From Gnetum montanum (taxonomy: Eukaryota; Streptophyta; Gnetopsida; Gnetales; Gnetaceae): a stretch of DNA of 64,000 bases. Both the position numbers and the translations under genes were made by a program. The stretch spans positions 1,100,891 through 1,164,890 of the forward strand of contig MNCI01014438.1 in assembly GCA_015680685.1 (NCBI GenBank), written 5' to 3'. This document shows, one piece after another, positions 13,154-25,421 of the stretch. The notes below the pieces were generated by a model. It made no database searches. It saw only the letters and a program-made list of their open reading frames with translations, and was not told the origin of the DNA. The stretch's first letter is position 1; every line of letters begins with the position of its first letter.

Positions 13154-13560
13154 CTATTTGCATGCAGAGATAGATTCTTGCTTTATGGCAAATAGTTTTT
13201 GCACACAATTACAACCACTATCGATGTATGCAATGCATGAAACTCTCTTCTTCTTGATATTTCCAAATGTATTTTCTTTAGATATCTTCAAGGAAAGATC
13301 TTTGATGCCCATTCTTGCATTGAAAATGCTCAACCATGCCCTTCCCATGATGATTGGGAAATCTCCTTTGTAGTTCTCTACTTTGATTACCAGGAAATTA
13401 GTAGGATAAGACCACCCACAAACAGTGGTCACAATGTCTTCTACTAGTGTCAATGGAACAGTGATAGACTGGTCTACCAAGCCTAATCTTATGTTGCTCT
13501 TCTTAAGAGGAGGTAGGTTCCAAGCAGTATACATCTCATGAGAAATTATATTAACACTAG
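13154..13560 (-). pseudogene. Aspartic protease of element E
   Basis: Retroviral-type aspartic protease that matures the polyprotein. The longest open part (13154-13534) has NIRLGLVDQSITVPLTLVED followed by DFPIIMGRAWLSIFNARMG, the flap and C-terminal ILGRP-FL-like block of plant gypsy proteases. The catalytic D-S-G would lie just upstream (near 13555-13575), where the minus strand reads DSSSSVNI-like sequence. It sits between gag and RT as in Athila elements. Confidence 0.7.
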
Positions 13561-13599
13561 AACTTGAATCATGAAGAACCTTGCACGGTTCATTCCTAG

Positions 13600-15707
13600 A
13601 AATCTACTAGTAAATTAGAGGACTTCTAGGATTAGCTAATTTCCTAGGAAGGTATCCTACATGGATCCAATTAGACATAGTATGAGTAAGCATTATGGTA
13701 TGAATCCTTGGTAATGTTTGGTTTGAAGGAGACCAGAAGGAATATGATATAGAGGAGAGACAAGAGCACATTCTCAATCGCAAGTGTAGGAGAAGGCTTA
13801 GGTGGACTATGGGGTTGAAAGAAAGGTATTTTCTTTGATCAGGAATTTGACCCCTCTGATTGATGATTTGGTTGTAGATTAACATCCCTTGTAGCATTAC
13901 ATTATTATGGTTGGGTTGGCAGTTCACCTTGCATTGGTGGAGTAAGTGATAGCTATGTAACTAGAGGAGGAGTATGTGCAGGGATAGGAGGATAAGGATA
14001 AGAGGTGGTATCCCTTCTTTCATGTGGTTAATGAGCTCGGTAATAATTTGAAGAGTGGTAGTGAGGCTGAAAATTAGAAACATAAGTAAAAGATTCATGT
14101 GGAGATATAGGTTTCTAAATGTGATAACCATATGGATTAGGCTACCAGTAAGGGTATTGTTGCCTTAGTGATGCAAGCGTCCATGATTGTTGTTGCTGCT
14201 ACTATTGATACTATTCATACGGTTGCAACGGAGCTCCACTTGGATAATACAGTTGTTGCTAGTGGAACTGCCTAAGATTACCTTGAGAATAAGGTAACCT
14301 CTTGGGTGTTTGCCCTTGTGTAACTTGTGGATGTAAGTCATACATTCTAGACTCCTGTAGATGTGACACAATGGGAAAACATCTCTTAGGATGTTTGTAT
14401 TAAAAAATGCCACATCCACGATCATCATCTGATTCTATCTACAACCTTTTCTATTGTAGCAATATTACCCTTACCTTTGTGATATGCATGTTCAGCTTCC
14501 TTGCACCTCCTACACTCATGATCACAACCTTGTTCTTTTGACTTCTCAACAATTTTGAGGATAGCTTGGAATCTATTGTCCATGGAGTCCCATAACTGAT
14601 CAACCTTGGTCATAAGTTTAGATTGGAATTTTTGAAGTGGAAAGGTTTTCTTATTCACCCCCTCTTCAAATACAGATTCATCCTCATTGTCGTAGAATTG
14701 AATCCTCCTCTTGTGAATGAAAGGATCATGGCTGTACTCTTCTACACTTTCTCTCTTTTTTTTAGTTTGCCCTCCTCTTTAGCTACCTACTCTATTAATC
14801 TTTGTATCTATCAGGAACTTACTTCTACCAATTGCCCTTGGGCATAGACACTAAGGGTTTTTCTCATTTCATTACGAAGCCCATCAATAATGTGGCGAAG
14901 TTGAACCAATTGAGAATAACCATGGCTAGGAAATTTGTGCATCAAGGCATAATATCAGCCAATGGTAGCATCTAGGGTTTCATGTGTTATTTTTTCCATC
15001 CTTAGATTTTCTTCCTTAAGTTGGACACTCTAGAGTATATTTGATACTTATCATTGAACAACTCAAGCATGGTACTCCATTTTTTGATAGATTTCGACTC
15101 TAAGGACCGGTACTAGTTTTCTGCTTCCTTGATGAGTGTCCTAGGGAAAAACTTCAATTTTTACCACTCATTCTCTATGTTTTGTAAGGNGGGGAAAAAC
15201 TTCAATTTTTACCACTCATTCTCTATGTTTTGTAAGGCACATGCATCTTGGAAAGCTTGAGGTTGATTCTATGGATTAGAGTTATATCCTCCTTCAAATT
15301 GAGGAATATTGTTCATGTCTAACTATTTGATTTAACTATCTTTCACATGCTTTTTTGGAATTCTAATTGCCTCTATGATGTTAAGCATACTTTGGGTAGA
15401 AAATAGAGGCTCATTGAGGCCTTGATCATGGTGCCTAAGATGCCCTCTACTACCCCTTTTTTCATGGAAATGTGCCTCTCTTGAATGTTTATGCCCTTAA
15501 TCTTATCTGTCCCGATGGTCCCTATGCTTATTTTGGTCTCATCAATCATTTCATTCATTTCGATAACCTCCACCATGGTCTTGCCTTTTGCAATCATGGT
15601 TAGAGCTAGAAGAAGAAGATGATGATGAAGGGAAAGAGGAAGAAGAACTAACACCATCACAATGCCTACTACCACCTCTTTGACGATCGTGACCATGATC
15701 ATAGTCA
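13600..15707 (-). pseudogene. Gag of element E (decayed)
   Basis: Capsid polyprotein remnant. The minus strand near 15.0-15.15 kb reads FP-RTLIKEAENWYRSL followed by SIKKWSTMLELFNDKY, the core of the Retrotrans_gag domain. A downstream coiled segment (14425-14658) has KVDQLWDSMDNRFQAILKIVE and a Cys/His cluster CDHECRRCKEAEHAYH. The N-terminal part (15.37-15.7 kb) is rich in His, Asp and Arg/Ser and directly abuts the LTR, so the usual primer-binding site and leader are missing. A one-N gap at 15190 disrupts it. Confidence 0.7.
15144..15237. other. Assembly join: single N between identical 46-bp flanks
   Basis: The sequence ending at 15189 is repeated exactly right after the single N at 15190 (from gggaaaaacttc to ttttgtaagg on both sides). 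This is what two overlapping contig ends look like when joined without merging. The apparent duplication inside gag E is probably not real. Confidence 0.85.
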
Positions 15708-16156
15708 TGCTCATGTTCATTAACTACTGGAAATAAATTGTTTAATTCAAATGCATTAAAATAAAAATCATGAAAGTAAACTACAATAAAGAAAATGTTA
15801 AGATATTCTTAGTGCTACAAGGATTTCCAAAATATTTCACTTTATTTCTATCACATTGCTGCACTCAAGTACATTAGTGCTTGAACAAAGAATTGTACAC
15901 AGTTAGACTCCTTCTATGGGAACTCAGAAAATATTCTAACTCTGAGAAAAAGAAATGGCAAAAGCTTTGCTACTTTAACTAAGAGTGACCAAAAAATGAC
16001 TATGAAAACTAGAGCCCAGATGTGGTATTTATAGACTTAGGTTATATACCTTGATGTTGCATATGCGATGTTGCATTAAGATTCCAACATCACATACATG
16101 ATGTCATGGCTCCAATGTTGGATACCCAATGTCATAGTTGACATAAATGTAATTCA
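15708..16156 (-). repeat. 5' LTR of element E
   Basis: Partner of the LTR at 7587-8006 in direct orientation. The minus-strand LTR begins TGAATTAC at 16156. A TATAAATA-type box lies on the minus strand near 16030. The copies differ by scattered substitutions and one ~30-bp indel, so the insertion is old. Sequence coding for Gag follows at once, with no visible primer-binding site. Confidence 0.75.
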
Positions 16157-17612
16157 TTAGCATGGAAGAAAGTAGGGCCACCAAAGCCTATGGATTGAGA
16201 ACTTATAAAGGGGATTAAATAAGTTTGCCAATTAAAATTGTTAAAGAAACCAAAATTAAATGAAATTTTTATGTGATTCCAAAACTTGGGTATGTACACA
16301 CTTGAAGGATAGAATTTCTACACACCTTTGAACTTTTTTTCTTCAAAATGTGGTTTAAGGAACATCAAAACCTTTATAAGATTTGAGCTTCACTTCAGAG
16401 TGTTTTGTCACTACAAAACCACTCAACCTTGTAAGGTTCCAACAAGCTCAAAATGTGGTTTAAAGGATCCCATAACCTCTACAAATGTAAGCTATGCAAA
16501 GGAGTGTTTTTTCATCATAGTACCACTCAACCTTGTAAGGTCCCAACAAGGTCAATGAAGATGTCTTCCCGTAAGAAAAACATCAACCCCATAGGGCTAT
16601 AACAAAGAAAGAAAAAGATCAAGAAGAAATTGTAACTAGATGAACATAGTCCTTGCAATGAGGCTCAATACAACCAATACATATAAAAGATAATATAATG
16701 AAGAATAAAAAAAAATTCCTTTAAGTCACCTTGGATAGATTTGATAATGAATAGTACATTCACAATTCCCAAGAATTCAACTTGATCTGATACTTTTTGA
16801 GTTATCAAAAACTCCTTGGAGTTATGTAATGGCTACTAAATGACTAGTTTAGACATCTACTTTGAGGATGGGATGTCTAATTTTGAATAATCTTAATGTA
16901 GGAGAAAGATCTACTCAAAAGTTGAGATGTCTACAATGAGACATCTACCATGAGACATCTACTCTATAAGATAGATGTTTCTTATTTTTGTGAGATGTCT
17001 ACTTTGCTAGAACATTTTGAGATTTGAATCATTCCTTTGATATTTTGGCTTCTTGGCAGTCCTCAGAACATCTTCATTTAGCTTGTAGACTCCATTTCCA
17101 TCCACATTCACATCTTGTCCACTTTAGTCTTCATTTCATCATTTTAGCTCTTGTTCTTGAAGTTCTTGGTTCTATGGGCTCATGTTCTAAAGTCTTGAAT
17201 CTCTATGTGAAGTCCTTGCTCATTCTACTCTTTTGTGGTCCTACAAAACTACAATCACATTCTAAATTCTCCATTTTCTCTAAGGTTTTGACATACCAAA
17301 AGATCAAAAAATTCTAAACCTATTTCAATTGTTCCCATGAGCTCCAACATCCAAACTAATTGAACAAGTTAGCCTAGGGAGGATAGTAAATAAAAAGAGA
17401 AAGAGGAGGGGGTCAAACCACACACATTAAAGCATGAAGTTAAAATCCAGAGTAGAATGGAGAAAGTATAATATAATATAATTGAGAAAACAATGAAGAA
17501 TGACAAAGACTTCCTTAGTATCATGAATAGGTAAAACTCTCAATAAAATAGAAAAACATTTTCTTAAGCCTATATAATGATCTTCTCTAGCCATTGCGAA
17601 GCATAAGTTAAG
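16157..17612. other. Spacer between E and protease F; 108-bp tandem pair
   Basis: No supported gene. Two tandem units of about 108 bp occupy 16336-16556, each with 'aatgtggtttaa' and ending 'actcaaccttgtaaggt-ccaacaag'. At 16850-17000 the words AGATGTCTAC and its complement alternate. The stretch occupies the gag-protease junction of element F and may contain another unidentified insertion. Confidence 0.45.
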
Positions 17613-18205
17613 ATGTTGATCTTTATTCTTATCAGTAAAGAAATTATTGCCAATGAAGAATTCATTCATGTAGTAATTGTTGCAGCTTCACCTAGGGAAG
17701 AAATGAAGTCAACTACCTTAATGTTTCATGATAGCGAGGTAAAGATCAATCCACAAGTTGTTGAGGCAACAAGCACATCTCTCTTCATAACTATAAGAGT
17801 TGGGAAATGAAAAGTACACTAGGTACACATTGATGATATAAAATAAATAAATTTTGTACCTTTTTCGATCATATAATGTTTAGGCTTGGTGGAGAATATA
17901 CAAAGTACTTCCACTTCTACTGTTAAATTCTTTAATGGATCACATGTAGTAGTGAGAGGATCTATTTCTTTAGACTTTTTTGTGGTGAAATGATTTCCCA
18001 TGTTTGCTAGTTTCTTGGTGGTGGAAGAGATACCAAGATGTAATCTAATGCTAGGGAGGCCTTGGCTATCCCAATTACGAGTAGTTTCCTTTCCCATCCA
18101 TCAAGAAATCCACCTACCTTACGATGGAGGTGAAATCATAATACATGACAGTGATGCAATCTCCTTGTCAATTAATAATGTTGATGTGGAATAAGAATCT
18201 GAAGT
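17613..18205 (+). pseudogene. Protease region of element F
   Basis: Remnant aligned with the protease of C (46.4-46.9 kb) and B (39.7-40.2 kb). The upstream segment ends TSTSLFITIRVGK, matching VTTTSLFIIIWV in C. A decayed active-site segment VHIDD follows near 17822, and then FLVVEEIPRCNLMLGRPWLSQLR and FPIHQEIHLPYDGGEIIIH (18000-18150). The active-site loop is interrupted by a stop. It continues gag F across element E, showing that F was one unit. Confidence 0.7.
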
Positions 18206-19012
18206 GGAGTTTCAAGAAGATACACCTACTATCAAAAGAAAAGTCTAAAGATTCAACCAAGAAAAGACCAAAACCAATCAAGCCATGAATAGACCATGCT
18301 AAGAATTCTCATTCAATGTGATTAGTGAGGGGGATAGGAAGTACAAGATCATGCAACAGAGACCTTATGCATTCCTAAATCTTTTGAAGATTAGGAAATA
18401 GTTGCATGATTGAGTACACCTTCCAATTATTGAACCATATACTATAACATACAACCTTTTACTTTGTAGCCTAGATCTTAACTTTTATTTGCATTTCTTT
18501 ACAAATTTTTTAGTCTTATTATGTCTTATCTACTACTTTTCCATGTAGCCTTTAACTTACATTCTTGCATCCAGTTTAAAATTTATTCCATTTAAAACTA
18601 TAAAATTTCATAAAAGAACATAAAACCATAAAATTTCATAAAAATATTTTAAGCATAAAATTAAAAAAATTGGCCTGCCAAGGCCTTAAATTGGTGGCTT
18701 GATAGGGCCTATCACTAATAATGTAATCATTTCCCTTATTACATTGCACCCTATTACACTCTTTCATATAACTTTACTTTTTTACTCTAAATGTTTCTTT
18801 ATATCCTTATAGTTTTAACTATTGAGCCCCTTTTATGTAAGAATAACATAAAATGAAAAAACAAATATGCAAAAATAAAAATATTATTGCCAAAATGTCC
18901 ATATCAACACCCATAATCACACTGTGTGATGAAATAACCATAACAACAAAAATAAACAAAATGTCCCATAGTCATAGTTGCAGTATGTAACAGTAAAAAA
19001 TAATAATAAAAT
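18206..19012 (+). other. Element F downstream of protease, with one hairpin motif
   Basis: No open frame. Near 18682-18702 the sequence reads GGCC-TGCCAA-GGCC-TTAAATT. This is the same GGCC-N6-GGCC hairpin followed by TTAAA found downstream of the protease in element C (47.3 kb) and, inverted, in B (39.1 kb). It supports assigning this stretch to a Tat-family element. The rest is AT-rich. It ends where the LTR of element A starts. Confidence 0.5.
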
Positions 19013-19609
19013 TGTTACGTCTAAAAAGATCGGTGGGTGGAACACCAAGAGGTTATCAGGTGTGTAGCCTAACCCTGGATCCGTGCGAGGGTAGTGTTGG
19101 AGAAAATGAAAATGGGGTGCCCTGAATAGTTTGGTCGATCAGACAGGGACTTATGTGGTGTACAATAACTGTGTGCAAAAAATAGCTTTAAAATGTAACA
19201 CGTTGAGCTTGAAATGGAAGGACAAAAGAGGTGCACAATAATGGAAATGCATCAAAGTATCTAATTGTGACAATAAACATGAGCAAATACATAGATATGC
19301 AACATGTATGCAATAGCAAAAAAAATGGAATGAGATTTTGGGTGAGAGAATGCACCACCCCAAAATCAGGAGATCTGATCTTTGTTTAGCTACTGTATGT
19401 GTACAATTGGTGTGCAGTACTACTGTGCAAACTGGCCTCATAAATGGGTGCTATGTTGACTATGCTACAGAGGGAGTGATAGGCAGGCTTGGAAGTCTTG
19501 GGTGTCATGTTGCCCATGCAGTCCAGCGTGACACCACGCTTGCAGAGATCTTCGCCCAAATTTTGGGACTATACTGAATCATGAGAGTCTCAAAATTGAT
19601 GGTGTTCCA
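19013..19609 (-). repeat. LTR of element A, internally deleted
   Basis: Both ends match the longer LTRs: the outer part around 19020-19150 (accaagaggttatcaggtg and ggggtgccctgaat) matches the end of the LTR at 60663, and TGGAACACC on the minus strand at 19609 is the LTR start. It begins TG and ends CA. At only 597 bp it lacks the central palindrome block and the TATAAATA box found in the LTRs of B, C and D. Confidence 0.75.
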
Positions 19610-21060
19610 GTGGCCCCTCTTTGTTGACGTTTGGAGAATCTACTTAAGAGATGTCGATAAAGAAGATGAAACACCATGCTAAACATGACACCCATACCAT
19701 TCGTCAGTGCCCACTTAGATAATGCTTTGCTATGCTTGGGAGTGCTAGGAAAACTAAGTATGATAGGGAAAGAGGACAGGTTTGAGGAACTTGGGCTAGG
19801 GAAAAGGAAAGGTGCAGGATGCATTGTTACGAGAGCCATTGCCATGGTGTGATCCCTCATCAAAATTCTTATGAGGGATTTGACACACATGAGTGTCTTT
19901 TCCACTTGGATCTTCAATTCTCATCGGAGTGCTTAGAGGTGGTTGATCCAAAGTTGAGGCGATAGCAAAGAAACTATGGCATTTGTTTTGGGCACTTGGC
20001 TAAATCACCATTTTTCATTCATTTCATTCATTTTTTTTGCATTTTTTGAGATGCTCTTTGATACATACCCATGTTCATTTGAAGGAAACCTTGTCATTGC
20101 TGTAGGACAGGTGTTTCCTCCCCATGATGAGTTGTGTTACATCCAAGTGGGGCTTTGACTAGTCTACAGAGGCTTCCCATAGGATGCGTTACATTCCATC
20201 CATCATGGGCTTGGTAGTTGGACATGGGAGAGGGTTTCACATGCATTGGAGAAACTTGGGAAGAAGATGTTGGAAATTATGAGTATAGGAAATGGGGATT
20301 AAGTTCGCTAAAGGGACAATAGGACATGCACTCTCAAGTAGCTAGGCTAATCGAAGCAGGTACTTTGGAATAATGTAGTGTCTTATTCTCATGGTGGAAT
20401 GTGTTCTTGAATGATTCCATCTTGGCTTTTATCTTGCAAACACAACAGAGAGAAAACTAGCAAAACAATCATTAAGGGAAGTGAAGGCAAAGTCCTATTT
20501 ACTCGAGACACTGCCAGGGTGGCAGGTGCTCTATCTGACACATGCAATGTTCAAAGTAGGAAGGCCAGTACAGGCTTTGGCAGTGGTAGGCCAGAAAGAT
20601 TCAATGGCCCTGCCAGAGATGAGCACTAAAGAGGCTAGGGGTGATGATGACGTAGGTGCTTAGGAATCCCCATCAAAGGAAAGAGTCATGAAACCTAGCT
20701 AGAAGGTGAGAATCCTAACAGCTGAAAGCCTTTTTAGACTTTGGTGGTGGTGAGGGTTGGAGGATGCCAGCATTGTGGTTGGGCCACAATAGTGCTGGAG
20801 CTCCAATAGAAGATGTTGAAAGTGATAGCTATAAGCAAGATGATTGGAAGCGATGACGGTAGCTCTAGAAGGTCAATAAGATGTCAAATGACATCTATGG
20901 AAGATTAACAAGATGCCAGGGATGACAACGCCACATGTGTCCTAGAGAGGTTTTCTTTGGTGTTGTGAACTTCATTTTGGAACTACCACGTCTCATCCCA
21001 TTTTTCTTAGGAAGCTCAAAGATATGCCCGATCGCTTGTTCACAAGGCCACATGTGTGAG
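19610..21060 (-). other. 3' UTR of element A with polypurine tract
   Basis: Non-coding, alignable with 27835-29240 (B) and the complement of 56810-58243 (C). Next to the LTR the minus strand reads ACAAAGAGGGGCCA (about 19610-19624), the polypurine tract shared by A, B and C. A hairpin with arms AGATGTC/GACATCT and loop AAAT lies at 20879-20896. Confidence 0.7.
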
Positions 21061-21460
21061 TTAGGAGGTGTTGCACTACGAACCTAGTTTTAGGTCTTGG
21101 TAGACCGTCAGATGTGCTAGTTTAAAGTCCTAGTAGACCATGGTCCTATTTTAAGGTCTAGGAAGACCTAGCTATGCTAGTTTAAGGTCCCAACAGACCG
21201 TTGTGCTAGTTTAAGGTCCTAGCAAATCATTGTGCTAGTTTAACGTTGTAGCAGATGGAGGATGGCCAATTTAAGGTCATAGTGAACCATGTTGTGGGTG
21301 CCAGTTTTATGTCATCACCCAAAGATGTGCTATGAAAGTTTAATATCATAGCAGATGTTCTATGATAGTTTTACATCATAGCGGACAATCTATACTAGTT
21401 TATAGTCATAGTGGACTACTTGCTTACCTGGCTTCATGTTCGGTGTAATCTTGCATGTTA
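21061..21460 (+). repeat. Hairpin-motif array downstream of pol A
   Basis: About a dozen degenerate units of 30-45 bp built on AGTTTAAGGTC-N6-GACC, for example GGTC-TTGGTA-GACC at 21093-21106. The orientation relative to the element is the same as in every other array in the window. Confidence 0.8.
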
Positions 21461-21479
21461 AGCATAATATGGTTTCAGG

Positions 21480-22560
21480 TACAAGTGGTTGACAGGATTT
21501 GGAAATTCATTGACATCTACGTCAGCCATCTTGAATGCCCCATTCTCATAGGCTTTTGTAACTACAAAGGGTCCTTCATAGTTGACTAATAATTTGCTCA
21601 TGGGTTCATGAATGGCCCCCTTTTTGATCGGTCATTGGTGCAAATTGTAGTGATGTTTCCACCCTTGCTTGTCTTGGTACCACTCAATGCGATTAAGTGT
21701 TTGGGTGCACTCCTCTTTTACAGAGTCAAGGTTAATGATCCGTGACTCATTATTTCGAGCCTTGTTCATGACATTTGAAAGTATGATTCAAAGTGACAGG
21801 ACCTACAATTCAAGAGGTAACACTACTTTAGATCTGTATAAAAGACTATACGAGGTCATACCTGTAGCTATCTTGCATGTCATGTGATAAGCCCAAAGGA
21901 CGTAGAGGATTTGCTCATGCCATTATCTCTTGCTATTGCAAAGCATCCTTTTCAAAAGGTTGATGATAAATTTATTGGTAGCCTTTACTTGGCCATTTGC
22001 CTAGGGGTAATATGGTGATGAGAAAGAATGTTTGATACCAAGACTTTTGCAAAAGGCTTTGGTTTCTGCACTACTAAATTGTGGCCCATTGTTAGTAACA
22101 ATAGTCACGGGAAGGCCAAATCATGTCATTATGTTATCCAAAATGAACTTGCAAACCTGTTGGAATGTGATCTTTCTAAGGGGAATATCTTCTACTCATT
22201 TTGTAAAGTAATCGGTTGTGGTAATAATGAAACTATGCCCCATAGAAGACTTAGGTGTAATGGATCCTATGATATCTAGTCCCCAATGTTGGAAAGGCCA
22301 TGTGATCTATGTGATATGAAATTTGGTATGTGATGCATGTATGAGGTTTGCATGATGTTGGCATACATCGCATGTCCTTACTTTGGTAATGCAATCGCAT
22401 TCCATGTGAGACCAGTAGTAGCCCAGATGCCTAATCTTTACTGCCATAGCCCTAGGAGCTATGTGCCCTCTACATAGTCCCTCATGGACCTCATCAAAAA
22501 AATTTTGAGCTTCATCCCCATTAATGCAAACTAGCAATATCCCATCATAAGAATGTTTGC
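21480..22560 (-). pseudogene. Integrase of element A
   Basis: The HHCC domain is well preserved (22307-22537): VHEGLCRGHIAPRAM, then MECDCITKVRTCDVCQ. The core follows to the left with the SSMGHSFIITTT-type block near 22230 and IVTNNGPQF near 22085-22115. The second catalytic Asp position reads Asn. Frameshifts break the core and C-terminus. It lies after the archaeal RNase H, as in Tat elements. Confidence 0.8.
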
Positions 22561-22729
22561 ATAGAGTATTGTCTCCTACGAGGACATATTACCGTGCTTG
22601 CTTTCGTACTGCATCCTTTTGGGTCGATGTTAGGCTGCGTGGGGGTTCACCATGTTGGAGGTATGTTTTAATATCATCATACCACTCTCAAGTATATACT
22701 GCACTTACAGCTGCTATATTTGCTATATG

Positions 22730-23335
22730 AACGATGGGGTCAGTGCATTTCACTATCGTAGCAGATAAGGTGGCAAACATGTGTGGCGGCACACTCAAGG
22801 CCAACATTGCTAAGGCATCTACTATAGTGTTTTCATTACAGGGCACATATTGGATGTTTATGGTTGCAAACTATTTTAGTAAGTATTTGGCCAAATCATA
22901 GTAAGGTTGTAAATGGTGTGCCTTGAAAGGAATACCTCTGTAACTTAGTTGATGACTAGTTGTGAATCATATCGAATTACTAAACTTTGGATCCCCGAAT
23001 CTAGCTACTAGAATGCCATTAAGGAGACCCTCATATTTTGCTACATTGTTCATGCAAAGAAACATGAAATGATATGCAAAAGGTTAGATCTCCCTGGAGG
23101 GAAATGTGAGAACAATAGTAGCACTACCACCTTATCTAGTTTAGGCACCATCAAAATGTAGCATGGCTTTGAAGTCTCTGGGTACTGGGCTTATGCTATT
23201 AACATGCTCATCTAGAAACTTAGGTTCTATCATGGCCTGGTCATTGGTAGGCAAGGCCATAAGTTGTGTAGCTATTGCTTTAACCTTTATAGATGATTGT
23301 GCTACATAGTGTAGATCAAATTTCACGGTTATAGC
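22730..23335 (-). pseudogene. Archaeal-type RNase H (aRNH) of element A
   Basis: Second RNase H typical of Tat elements, between the ancestral RNase H and integrase. The minus strand carries the ATLHFDGA-like start (AMLHFDGA, near 23141-23170), a GGSATIV block, FLCMNNVA-Y and a C-terminal NIQYVPCNENT-VDALA segment near 22790-22860. It aligns with the same domain of B (31.0-31.6 kb) and C (54.6-55.1 kb). It is interrupted by stops. Confidence 0.7.
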
Positions 23336-24900
23336 TTTCCATTAGGCTATCTTGCTACTTTCGTATATATTGGTTGTAATAGCTTGAAGTATGTTATTCT
23401 TGAAAATAATGTTTACTTGGCTTTGAAATAAGTAATGCCTCCACTTTTTAAGCATGAACACTAAAGCAAGATAATTTTCTCTACTTCGTTGTATTTTTCT
23501 TTGTAGGCTACCAACGCATGACTTAGGTAGTAGACAGGGATTTTGGAACCATTGTTCCCCTTTTGGCATAGCAGAGTAGCAATAGACATGTTTGAAGTGG
23601 CAAGGTAAATGTGAAAAGGTTTGTCTCTCTATGGAGGGTAAACAGTGGGAAGATGGACAAGCTCCTTCTTTAAGCCATCAAAAGCTTCTTGACATTGATT
23701 TGTCCATTCCAACTTAACCCCCTTTTCTAGCAAGTGTTGCATTGGATGCAACTTATCAGTTAATGTTGCAATAAATATTCTTATGAATTGTACCCTACCC
23801 TGAAGCCCATGTAACTCTTTAAGGTTTTCAGGTAGTGCCAGGTTAACAATGGCTTTAACTTTTTTGGGGTCTACACGTATCCCCATTTCTGACACCACAA
23901 AACCTAACATGCATCCAGTTTTGACTCTAAAAACACACTTTCTAGGGTTGAGGCAAAGTTCATGCCTATGAAAATATTGAAGGACCATGTTTAGGTCATT
24001 CACATGATTAGTAGCTTTCTTAGATTTAACAGCTATATTATCCACGTAATCATTTAGTCTCTAATAGGTAATCACTAAAGATGTAGGTTATTGTCCACTG
24101 GTACATCACTCCTACATTCTTTAGCCCAAAGGGCATCATTGTGTAGCAGAAGGTCCCCCAAGGTGTCATGAAGGTAGTTGCTAGTTGATGTTTTAGGTTT
24201 ATGTGGATTTGGCTGTAAACTGAGAACCCATCCATAAAGGACAGTAAGGCATGAATAGCCATAGTATCGATAAGTTGGTCAATGCTAGGCAATGGGAAAT
24301 CATCCTTAATCGTTTCCTTATTCAAATCCTGGAAGTCTATATAGATTCATATAACCCCAATTTTCTTTGAAACAACTACGATTTTTGATACCCATTTCAA
24401 AAAATCAACTGCTTGAATGAACACAGCTTGTTAATGTTTTGTGATTTTGCCATGTACAGCTAATGCAATCTCTGGTTTGATTTTGCAAGCTTTTTGTTTG
24501 ACCACCTTGACATGTGGATCTAGTATGAATTTTTGCTATATGATGTGTGGGTCTAAGCCTGGAATGTCTTCATACGACCATGCAAACACTTTGGCGTTAT
24601 CATTGAGGACTCTAGAGATGCTTTGCTTAACCTGTGACTCTAGTAACAAGCTAACTTTTAATGTTCTTGCCTCCCCTTTGGATGTAGTCACAAGGATTTC
24701 GATAAGAGGGTCCTTAGTTACATCATTGGTGTTTCAATCTAGAGTTTGGGCCAAATGTTTGGGCTAGTCCAGTGATGTTTCTAAGGATACTATGTTGGTA
24801 TCATAAGGGGAAGGTTCCAAGTCTACCAACTCTATGTTCAAATGCCTCATGAGTTTGCCATGGGGTCTTGTCAGAATTAAGGGCGAACAGAGCTCATCAT
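23336..24900 (-). pseudogene. RT and RNase H of element A
   Basis: Reverse transcriptase: HQLATTFMTPWGTFCYTMMP (24140-24220), the active-site segment at 24037-24048, then LNPRKCVFRVKTGCMLGFVV and the thumb VQFIRIFIATLTDKLHPMQH (23629-24045). RNase H follows with NYLALVFMLKKWRHYLFQS (23342-23500). The active site reads YVDN where B and C have YIDD, so the second metal-binding Asp is lost. Stops separate the pieces. Confidence 0.85.
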
Positions 24901-25017
24901 ACAAAGCCATTTTTCCAATCAAACCTACCATGATAAGAAAACTAACAAAGTCAAGTGATACCTACTTAAGACAAAAACATGTAATGAATATATGTAAAGC
25001 AATCATGCAATGTTAAA

Positions 25018-25235
25018 GAGTTGCCAGTTTAAGGTCTTAGTGGACAATGACCATGCAAAATTATATGTTGAAAATTTCTAGTTTAAGGTTGTAGTGTATC
25101 GTAACTATGCAATGTCATAAGTTAAGGTTGCGAGTTTAAGGTTGTAGCAGATCGTAACTATGCAATGTCATAAGTTAAGGTTGCCAATTTAAGGTCGTAG
25201 CAGACCATCACTATGAAACATTATGAATATGAGGC
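25018..25235 (+). repeat. Hairpin-motif array upstream of RT A
   Basis: Four to five units of about 50-60 bp, each with GCCAGTTTAAGGTC or a variant, then N6 and a GACC-like arm. The array lies between RT and the antisense-gene promoter, as in B (33.3-33.7 kb) and C (52.5-52.9 kb). Confidence 0.75.
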
Positions 25236-25421
25236 AGATATTTTTGTGTATTCATGTGTTACGCTGCAACTATGTGCTACACTATAGTAGACATGGGGTG
25301 TCCCATGGTACGTTATAGTAGACAGGGGCATTTCGTGTTACGCGTGGGATGTGGAACGTCCCATGTTATGCATGGGACATGGAATGCCGCAAAAAGTAGT
25401 AGGTGTTGTAACCATGTAGGC

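Larger units (their letters stand above)
7587..16156 (-). mobile_element. Athila-like LTR retrotransposon E, nested in F
   Basis: Complete but dead Ty3/gypsy element on the minus strand, about 8.6 kb. The order read leftward from 16.1 kb is LTR, gag, protease, RT, RNase H, integrase, a 2-kb non-coding tail, LTR. The RT motif VFMDDFSTYG and the integrase sequence around GVEHKITTPYHPQA are typical of the Athila group. There is no archaeal-type RNase H, unlike the other elements here. Gag of F lies on its left and protease of F 1.5 kb to its right, so it sits inside F. No clear target-site duplication is visible. Confidence 0.8.

Noticed and set aside
15373-15720. 115-codon Met/Ile/Val-rich open frame on the minus strand
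   Set aside because: It is an alternative frame of the gag E N-terminus. The neighbouring frame carries the His/Asp/Ser-rich Gag-like sequence that continues into the capsid core.
21061-21460. Possible CRISPR-like array of short repeats
   Set aside because: Units are degenerate, spacers are not unique sequences of constant length, there are no cas genes, and the context is a plant retrotransposon.
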